Positions 43,251 through 48,934 of a DNA stretch of 48,934 nt are shown here, piece after piece. Origin of the DNA: Canibacter sp052085365. Its GTDB lineage: Bacteria > Actinomycetota > Actinomycetes > Actinomycetales > Microbacteriaceae. Under the pieces are notes generated by a model, which ran no database searches, had not been told where the DNA came from, and saw only the letters and a program-made list of their open reading frames with translations. A program made the translations under genes and the position numbers. Where the stretch lies: assembly GCA_052085365.1 (NCBI GenBank), contig JBQDFP010000015.1, forward strand, positions 1 through 48,934. Direction: 5' to 3'. The stretch's first letter is position 1. Each line of letters begins with the position of its first letter.

Positions 43251-44564
43251 GTGACGGATTCAAGTGAACTCGCTGAAGTACTGACTCAGCAATCAAACGA
43301 CGACAGTTTCGACACTCTGATGGATGAACTGCGGTGGCGCGGCCTCATCTCAGTGTCGACCGATCAGGGTGCGCTTGCACAAGCATTCGAGTCGGGTCCG
43401 GTCACTTACTATTGCGGTTTCGATCCGACGGCCGCGAGCTTGCACCTGGGGCATCTGGTGCAATTGCTGTTCATGCGCCGTCTGCAATTAGCGGGCCATA
43501 AACCGCTCGCACTTGTGGGTGGATCCACCGGTCTGGTTGGAGACCCGCGACCCACCGCGGAACGCACACTGAATTCACGTGAAACCGTTGCCGAATGGGT
43601 GGACGCCCTGGCCGCCCAGATTTCTCGGTTCTTAAGTTTTGAAGGCGATAACCCGGTCACGATGGTGAACAACCTCGACTGGACAGGGCCGCTGTCAGCG
43701 ATCGATTTCCTCCGTGAAGTGGGCAAGCACTTCCGCGTCGGCTCAATGCTAAAAAAAGATGCGGTTGCGAGCAGACTCTCATCAGAAGAGGGCATCAGCT
43801 ACACGGAATTCAGCTACCAAATCCTGCAGGGCCTCGACTTCCTTGAACTCTACCGCCAGTATGGCTGCACGCTACAATCAGGCGGTCAAGATCAGTGGGG
43901 CAACCTGATTAGCGGCATCGACCTGATTCGGAAGGTCGAAGGAAAATCTGTGCATGCGGTCGGCACTCCGATCATCGCGAACTCTGATGGCACCAAATTT
44001 GGCAAGAGCGAAGGCAACGCCATCTGGCTTGAGCCCGAACTGTGCTCACCCTACGCGTTCTACCAATTCTGGTTGAACCAGGCCGACGCAGATGTGATCG
44101 ATCGACTCAAGGTCTTCACGTTCTTAAGCAAGGCAGAAATTGAACAATTCGAGCGTCTCACCCTTGAAGAACCCCATCGTCGGGCGGCGCAAAAGCGGCT
44201 CGCTCAAGACGTCACCACGCTCGTTCACGGACCAGCAGCCACCCAGGCTGCAATTGATGCCTCAGCTGCGCTGTTTGGCTCCGGTTCATACGACTCGGTG
44301 CCGGACGAAGTGCTCAAACAGGCGGTTGCAGAGCTTGGCAGCGCACAAGTTCACGACCACACCTCCGTCGCTCAAGCACTGGTTGACACCGAACTTGCGA
44401 AATCACTGTCTGATGCGCGGCGTACGATCGCACAGGGTGGCGCATCAGTGAACGGCATCAAGATTGATGACGCAGAAGTGACGGTTCGCAGCATTGTGGG
44501 TGCTCGAACACTCGCAGTGCTCGGCCGTGGCAAGAAACAAAAAGCCGCCGTCTATTTCAACTAA
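43251..44564 (+). CDS. tyrS: Tyrosyl-tRNA synthetase
   Basis: Class I aminoacyl-tRNA synthetase of 437 residues. The HIGH-type motif reads HLGHL (65-69), and the KMSKS-type motif KFGKS is near 245, as in TyrRS-alpha bacterial enzymes. An S4 RNA-binding domain ends the protein (ARRTIAQGGASVNG). The GTG at 43251 fits a TACGAT box; the longer frame from 43185 would begin inside the preceding terminator. Converges with the Lrp gene. Confidence 0.95.
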   Translation: MTDSSELAEVLTQQSNDDSFDTLMDELRWRGLISVSTDQGALAQAFESGPVTYYCGFDPTAASLHLGHLVQLLFMRRLQLAGHKPLALVGGSTGLVGDPRPTAERTLNSRETVAEWVDALAAQISRFLSFEGDNPVTMVNNLDWTGPLSAIDFLREVGKHFRVGSMLKKDAVASRLSSEEGISYTEFSYQILQGLDFLELYRQYGCTLQSGGQDQWGNLISGIDLIRKVEGKSVHAVGTPIIANSDGTKFGKSEGNAIWLEPELCSPYAFYQFWLNQADADVIDRLKVFTFLSKAEIEQFERLTLEEPHRRAAQKRLAQDVTTLVHGPAATQAAIDASAALFGSGSYDSVPDEVLKQAVAELGSAQVHDHTSVAQALVDTELAKSLSDARRTIAQGGASVNGIKIDDAEVTVRSIVGARTLAVLGRGKKQKAAVYFN

Positions 44565-44572
44565 GTGGCGCA

Positions 44573-45502
44573 TCATGAACGGCCTACTGTGGCGGTGATC
44601 TGGTCACCTTCACCGTACTGTTCTTTGAGGATGCGAAGATTTGCCCACGTCTCCACACGGTTCACGGAGTGAAGTGAACGCAACCGTTCTGCAAGATCAA
44701 TTAATTCATCGTAAGTGTCTGCAGACAGTGTTGCGATGAGGTCATATTCACCCAGGGTGATCGACAGGAACTCAGGGTCTAGCTGTTTCACGTCCGTCAG
44801 TGTCTGATCTAGGTTGCCGTTTGCTTGAATTCCGACGCCCAGACTTGGTGTTTCTGATCGGGAGCCCCGCACAGGAATGCCCACAACCTTGACGGTGTCG
44901 TGATCCATGAGACGTTTCAGGCGGAATCTTGCCCCACTCGGGGAGACCCCTGCCATCGCGCTGAGATCCCGAAACGATGCCCGCCCGTCATCTTGCAAAT
45001 GCCGGACGATCGTAAGATCAACTTCATCCACTGCGATTGCAGATCGTCCTGTGCGCAGCGGCGAGTACAGGTTGATTTCAATGCTTTCGTATATGTGTGT
45101 TCTGGTTTGAGTGACCCCGGGGAGACGCTGCAGTGCGTCGAGCGTGTCCCGTAAATGAGGGTCTTTTCCAACGCGTATTTCGGCATCTATCGCATAGCGG
45201 CCGCTAATATCTGCGACAAACGTTGTTTCTGGCATTGCGACGAGCGCTTCACGCACTGGCGCTACAGGCCCTGACACACTCAGCTGTGTGTATGCAAAGC
45301 GTTCTAGCCCCAGCAGGTCGGGACTAATTGAGACGGTGAGCCGCAGGTCGTGTTGTTCGATTGCGCGCTGCACGATGCCCGCAACTTGGCGACGGGTTGT
45401 GCCCAGGCTGTCTGCAATACGAGAGAAGCTCATGCGACCGTCTTCTCGGAGTTCTCGCAGCACTGCGAGACGCATTTCATTTTCTGGGAGGGTTTCGGTC
45501 AA
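44573..45502 (-). CDS. Tandem Lrp/AsnC-family regulator
   Basis: Regulator of 309 residues made of two Lrp modules: helix-turn-helix 1 about residues 7-52 and ligand domain 1 to 145, then helix-turn-helix 2 about 158-200 and ligand domain 2 to 300. Typical Lrp proteins have a single module of about 150. The start is TTG at 45502 with GAGG eight bases upstream. It is divergent from the NCS1-dehydrogenase operon and is its probable regulator. Confidence 0.88.
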   Translation of the reverse strand: MTETLPENEMRLAVLRELREDGRMSFSRIADSLGTTRRQVAGIVQRAIEQHDLRLTVSISPDLLGLERFAYTQLSVSGPVAPVREALVAMPETTFVADISGRYAIDAEIRVGKDPHLRDTLDALQRLPGVTQTRTHIYESIEINLYSPLRTGRSAIAVDEVDLTIVRHLQDDGRASFRDLSAMAGVSPSGARFRLKRLMDHDTVKVVGIPVRGSRSETPSLGVGIQANGNLDQTLTDVKQLDPEFLSITLGEYDLIATLSADTYDELIDLAERLRSLHSVNRVETWANLRILKEQYGEGDQITATVGRS

Positions 45503-45518
45503 AATTGGGGCCTCAATT
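45503..45518. promoter_or_regulatory. Inverted repeat at the Lrp start
   Basis: AATTG-N6-CAATT immediately ahead of the tandem Lrp gene; possible autoregulatory site overlapping its ribosome binding site. Confidence 0.35.
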
Positions 45519-45549
45519 CGAAGTCTTCAGTTTTCCAGAAACGCAAAAT

Positions 45550-45561
45550 ATTCACGTGAAT
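45550..45561. promoter_or_regulatory. Lrp-type palindrome
   Basis: ATTCACGTGAAT is a perfect 12-bp palindrome in the AT-rich divergent region, a typical Lrp/AsnC site form. Confidence 0.5.
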
Positions 45562-45640
45562 TTATGGATTGTGTTCTTTATTGGGACTCTAGCGTGCCGA
45601 ATCAGCAAAATTCTAGTGTACTCATAGCGCGATAACTTGT

Positions 45641-45658
45641 GTTGCGTGCATGTGCAAC
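45641..45658. promoter_or_regulatory. Inverted repeat before the permease operon
   Basis: GTTGC-N8-GCAAC lies 80 bp before the small membrane protein. Role unknown. Confidence 0.3.
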
Positions 45659-45737
45659 CTAGTCTTTTTGAAGCTCGTCATCTCAGTGGATCTGAATGAT
45701 GCGGCCAAAAACGGGTAAACAAGGAGGTCTGTCCAAG

Positions 45738-45908
45738 ATGGCTCAGCACGAAAAACTTGAAGAAGAGCTTGAGCGGCGTCTCGTCGAACTCGAGTCTGTT
45801 GAGGTGGCCGACACAAGCCATGCTCGACTCAGCGCAGCGACGATGACTATTTTCGGCGTCGTTGTGGTCGGCATTGTCGCAGTTGCATGGATGGGGTCGG
45901 CGCTATGA
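45738..45908 (+). CDS. 56-aa single-TM protein ahead of NCS1 permease
   Basis: Small protein of 56 residues with a charged, helical N-terminal half and one hydrophobic helix at the C-terminus (MTIFGVVVVGIVAVAWMG). AAGGAGG precedes the ATG, and its TGA overlaps the permease start (ATGA). It is probably a small partner or stabiliser of the permease, an inference from position and topology. Confidence 0.7.
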   Translation: MAQHEKLEEELERRLVELESVEVADTSHARLSAATMTIFGVVVVGIVAVAWMGSAL

Positions 45909-47389
45909 GCGGCACACCCGAACCTCTCGCAGACAAGAAGCTCAACAGCATAGAAGCATCCGTCGCCGAAGAATCTACTTATGGCGTACTGCCACTGTTG
46001 AAGAATGAACGTAGCTGGGGTTCTGCAGATTTCAGCTGGGTGACGATCAGTCTCGCAATCGCTACCTGGGCTTTTCTCACCGGTGGCGCGACAGTGCTGC
46101 TTGTGGGATTCATTGACGGCATCGCCACAATGCTCATCGGCAACAGCATTGGACTGGCCATTATGGTTCTGGGCAGCGTGGTCCTAAGTCAACGACTCGG
46201 GGTGGAACAGTACCGCACATTGAAGTCAGTGTTCGGAATCGTTGGTGTTGGAATCATTGTGTTCACCGTGGTGCTCCTGGTTGAGATGGGCTGGACGTCG
46301 TTGCTGGGGGTGCTCTTCGGGCGCGCATTTACTGAAATTTCAAACCAAGCTTTCGCCGCTGGGTTCGCTGACTATGGACCGGTCGTAACGGTGTTTGCAA
46401 TCATTGCGATCTTTGGCGGCTGGATCGTGCTGTCTCGCGGTCCTGTCACGATCAGTAAACTCAACCGATTCGTGGCACCCGGACTGATCGTCATTGTTGC
46501 GCTCATGCTGGTGATGCTCATGTCGCAGTACTCGTGGCAGGAGCTTCTTGATGCTGCACCGATCGCCCCGTTCGAGAATGAGCAACTCAACTTTATGATG
46601 GCGGTTGAGTTCAACATAGGCGCAGGTTTGTCATGGTGGCCCGTGATGGGCACGCTTGCTCGACTGACTCGGCGTCCCAAGTCTGCGCTCTGGCCAGCTT
46701 TCGGTGGCATCTTCGTGGGCACGATCATTGCGCAAATTTTGGGTATGGCTGCGGCACTCACGATTGGTGACGCTGACCCGACCGCCTGGATGGTGCCCAT
46801 TGGCGGACCTTTCCTGGGGGTGCTCACGCTACTCTTCGTTGGATTTGCGAACGTGACAAGCATGGCGTCGATCTCGTACTCCACCGTGCTCGCGCTCAAA
46901 CAATCCAGCGGTGGCCTGCTATCGAAAGTAAAATGGCCGATCCTCAGCGCAGGTTTCCTGGTGCTTCCGGCAATCCTTTCGTTCTTCCCTGCCTTCATGT
47001 ACGAGCAGTTCATGACCTTCGTCGTCGTATCTGGCGCGTTCATCGCGTCAATATGTGGGGTAATTATTGCGGACTACTTCATCGTGCGTCGGCAACGCAT
47101 TTCGCTGCGTGCACTCTACGCGAGCGGACCAGAAGACCCGATGCGGTTCAGCGGTGGAATTAACATAGCGGCGCTCGTTGCGGCGGCGGCTGGTTCAGTG
47201 TTTTATCTGTGGGTATATAACCCGATCACGCTCGACACACAGCCGTTCTTCCAATACGCGACCGCGTCGGTTCCAGCAGTCGTGATTGCAATGCTGAGCT
47301 ACCTCCTGTTGAACTACCTCATTTATGTTCGGCGTGGAAAAGGGGCGTACGGGGTACCCGACACGTTCGCTGCGGCAGGAAAGGACTAG
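45905..47389 (+). CDS. NCS1-family cytosine/purine-type permease
   Basis: Twelve-helix proton- or sodium-coupled transporter of 494 residues. Helix one begins after a conserved ERSWGSADFSWV segment, typical of the NCS1 family (cytosine, uracil, allantoin, hydantoins, thiamine). The start at 45905 overlaps the small membrane protein; an ATG at 45887 lies inside that gene. Cotranscribed with the zinc dehydrogenase, so the imported compound is probably oxidised. Confidence 0.88.
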   Translation: MSGTPEPLADKKLNSIEASVAEESTYGVLPLLKNERSWGSADFSWVTISLAIATWAFLTGGATVLLVGFIDGIATMLIGNSIGLAIMVLGSVVLSQRLGVEQYRTLKSVFGIVGVGIIVFTVVLLVEMGWTSLLGVLFGRAFTEISNQAFAAGFADYGPVVTVFAIIAIFGGWIVLSRGPVTISKLNRFVAPGLIVIVALMLVMLMSQYSWQELLDAAPIAPFENEQLNFMMAVEFNIGAGLSWWPVMGTLARLTRRPKSALWPAFGGIFVGTIIAQILGMAAALTIGDADPTAWMVPIGGPFLGVLTLLFVGFANVTSMASISYSTVLALKQSSGGLLSKVKWPILSAGFLVLPAILSFFPAFMYEQFMTFVVVSGAFIASICGVIIADYFIVRRQRISLRALYASGPEDPMRFSGGINIAALVAAAAGSVFYLWVYNPITLDTQPFFQYATASVPAVVIAMLSYLLLNYLIYVRRGKGAYGVPDTFAAAGKD

Positions 47390-47393
47390 ACGA

Positions 47394-48503
47394 GTGACAG
47401 AAACTATTGAGGTGAAGGCTGCTGTTTTTCGCGGAAATGACGGAGACCGATTAGGTTTCGAAACGATGCAACTTGCTGCTCCGCGGACAGGCGAAGTGAG
47501 AGTTTCGGTGCGCGCAGCAGGTGTGTGCGGATCAGACCGACACGTCATTGATGGAGAATGGCAGGTGCCGCTTCCCGCAGTGATGGGCCATGAAGCAGCG
47601 GGCGTTGTGGAGTCAGTCGGTGACGGAGTGCGTGGTCTCCAAGTGGGTGACCATGTGGTCATCGCTTGGCATCAAGCCTGCCAACGCTGTGGCGAATGCA
47701 CGTCAGGCAAACCGTGGGCGTGCACAAAGGCGAAATCAAATGACTCCCTCTTGCCAGATGGCACGACCAGATGGAGTGATGCGTCGGGGAATGACGCATT
47801 CGCCTATCTTGCGGTTGGAGCGATGAGCGAAAGCGTCGTTGTTCCAGAGTTTGCCGCGATTCGCATCGACCCGCGAGTCCCTTTCGATATCGCAAGTCTC
47901 ATTGGTTGTTCTGTGGGGACAGGCTTTGGCGCAGTTGTGAACAACGCACAGGTGCAAGCCGGGGAGTCTGCCGTTGTGGTCGGTGTTGGCGGAGTTGGAA
48001 TTTCCACGGTGAAGGCGCTGCGCCTGGCCGGCGCATATCCCATCATCGCTGTGGACGTGTCTGAGTCGAAGCTTGAGGCGGCGCTTCAAGCCGGTGCCAC
48101 CCATGCACTAAAGAGTGGTGACGCACTTGCAGAAGAAGTCGCTGAACTCACAGATGGAGGCGCGAACGTCGCCTTCGAAGCGATTGGACGCGTGCACACC
48201 ATGCAGCAATTGCCTGATTTGATTCGGCCGGGTGGGCGAGCGGTGTTTGTTGGGTTGCCGCCTGAGGGGCAGAAAGTTGAAATTGACGGGCTGTTGCTTT
48301 CCTACGACGGGAAAACCATTATCGGTTCGAATTATGGTGGTCTAGTGCCTGCGCGAGACTTTCCGAGAATCGCAGACGCGTATCTGTCGGGGGAGCTTGA
48401 GCTTGACGATCTCATCTCGTCTCGCATCCAACTTGATGAAGCGAATGAAGCCTTCGATGCGATGCGACGCGGAGAGCGCACACGAAGCATCATTATGTTT
48501 TAG
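47394..48503 (+). CDS. Zinc-dependent alcohol dehydrogenase (MDR)
   Basis: Medium-chain dehydrogenase of 369 residues. Catalytic zinc ligands are in GVCGSD and GHEAAG; the structural zinc loop has four Cys (CQRCGECTSGKPWAC). The Rossmann motif GVGGVG is near residue 196. The GTG at 47394 is chosen because the permease stop is four bases before it and AGGAAAGGA is suitably placed. Likely NAD-dependent oxidation of an alcohol or aldehyde derived from the permease substrate. Confidence 0.9.
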   Translation: MTETIEVKAAVFRGNDGDRLGFETMQLAAPRTGEVRVSVRAAGVCGSDRHVIDGEWQVPLPAVMGHEAAGVVESVGDGVRGLQVGDHVVIAWHQACQRCGECTSGKPWACTKAKSNDSLLPDGTTRWSDASGNDAFAYLAVGAMSESVVVPEFAAIRIDPRVPFDIASLIGCSVGTGFGAVVNNAQVQAGESAVVVGVGGVGISTVKALRLAGAYPIIAVDVSESKLEAALQAGATHALKSGDALAEEVAELTDGGANVAFEAIGRVHTMQQLPDLIRPGGRAVFVGLPPEGQKVEIDGLLLSYDGKTIIGSNYGGLVPARDFPRIADAYLSGELELDDLISSRIQLDEANEAFDAMRRGERTRSIIMF

Positions 48504-48527
48504 AACTATAAATTGCGGCTCGAAATG

Positions 48528-48569
48528 CGACGCCCAACCAGTGAGATATGTTCCGCTGGTTGGGCGTCG
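48528..48569 (+). terminator. Terminator after the dehydrogenase
   Basis: CGACGCCCAACCAG and CTGGTTGGGCGTCG form a perfect 14-bp stem with a 14-nt loop, 25 bp after the stop. No clear T run. Confidence 0.75.
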
Positions 48570-48617
48570 TGTGTCTGTAGGCGGTTGACAGCAGCAGACG
48601 CGTAGGAGGGGATAAGA

Positions 48618-48848
48618 ATGCGAATACTCGTAAAGTCTTGCGCGACACGCCGACGGTGGGGCGCAATTTGCTCCACGGGGCGAATCTGCGTATTGTTATC
48701 TCTTGTCAGCGCGACGAAGCGGGACGCGAAAGCGGCCCGTCTACTCTTATGCGTACAGACGGCTTCCGAGTTCGGATCTCGAAGTAATCCACTTCGAGCT
48801 TCCTCAGCGTGTGCCAGATTCACTCCGGTGAAAATGAACACTTGCTAA
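48618..48848 (+). CDS. Possible 76-aa basic protein
   Basis: An ATG with AGGAGG eight bases upstream (48604-48609) opens a frame of 76 codons. The product is rich in Arg, Ala, Ser and Cys (six Cys) with a short hydrophobic patch, and its end overlaps the rRNA promoter. Composition is unlike the other proteins here; the ribosome binding site is the main support. Confidence 0.22.
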   Translation: MRILVKSCATRRRWGAICSTGRICVLLSLVSATKRDAKAARLLLCVQTASEFGSRSNPLRASSACARFTPVKMNTC

Positions 48849-48870
48849 ACAGGATCTGAACTGGTAAGTT
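48842..48870 (+). promoter_or_regulatory. Putative rRNA operon promoter
   Basis: TTGCTA (48842-48847), a 17-bp spacer and TAAGTT (48865-48870). The downstream sequence has a short hairpin (GAGAAG-TTG-CTTCTC) and ends in TGGTCTTTGAGAA, which resembles the leader just before actinobacterial 16S genes. Confidence 0.6.
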
Positions 48871-48934
48871 AGAGAAGTTGCTTCTCGGAGGTTCCTTGGT
48901 TGGGGCGTTACGGGGGGTGTCTGGTCTTTGAGAA

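Larger units (their letters stand above)
48504..48934. other. 431-bp region before an apparent rRNA operon
   Basis: Contains the dehydrogenase terminator, one low-confidence small ORF and, at the right edge, a strong promoter and a leader resembling the pre-16S sequence of Actinobacteria. No tRNA found. Confidence 0.5.

Noticed and set aside
1..48934. CRISPR arrays, insertion sequences, prophage, tRNA genes
   Set aside because: No regularly spaced repeats, transposase or integrase motifs, or recognisable cloverleaf sequences were seen.

Overview
The window looks like chromosomal DNA of an actinomycete, probably in or near the Micrococcales. GC is moderate (mid-50s % by eye). Supporting signs are a mycothiol-type arsenate reductase, a CE1758/CE1759-like flavin pair, an actinobacterial histidine ammonia-lyase, many leaderless genes with a TAnnnT box 6-8 nt before the start codon, and a right edge that reads like the leader of an rRNA operon. 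No transposase, CRISPR array or tRNA was found.

Layout. 0-3.8 kb: a small membrane protein and an arsenic island (arsC and ACR3 on the minus strand, divergent arsR). 4.1-6.1 kb: an AbrB-like regulator with an ABC-2 exporter, flanked by two copies of a degenerate repeat. 6.5-12.6 kb: an exonuclease-like protein, an HXXEE membrane protein, a paired SMR exporter, two EamA exporters, a methyltransferase, a TetR regulator with a perfect 20-bp operator, and a truncated LysE exporter. 12.7-21.8 kb: ornithine cyclodeaminase homologue, VOC protein, MGMT, then a tightly overlapping operon of alpha/beta hydrolase, condensation-type acyltransferase and zinc-ribbon membrane protein, followed by a DksA-like protein, a lipid kinase, 3-methyladenine glycosylase and fructosamine kinase.

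21.8-27.9 kb is the most interesting locus. A histidine-ammonia-lyase homologue without the Ala-Ser-Gly residues that form the MIO cofactor sits with an IclR regulator, divergent from a complete OpuC-type (quaternary amine) ABC importer. Just before the importer ATPase is an overlooked 31-codon ORF with a strong ribosome binding site and an ATGA overlap. Nearby at 29.4-36.6 kb is a full histidine utilisation set (hutU, hutI, hutH, hutG, IclR). I infer that the locus imports a trimethylated histidine betaine (ergothioneine or hercynine), removes trimethylamine with a MIO-less, ergothionase-like lyase, and passes the (thio)urocanate towards the hut pathway.

36.7-48.5 kb holds housekeeping and catabolic genes: typA, argF, argH, a luciferase-like monooxygenase with its flavin reductase, tyrS, a tandem Lrp regulator, and an operon of a 56-residue membrane protein, an NCS1 permease and a zinc alcohol dehydrogenase. 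The window ends in an apparent rRNA promoter.
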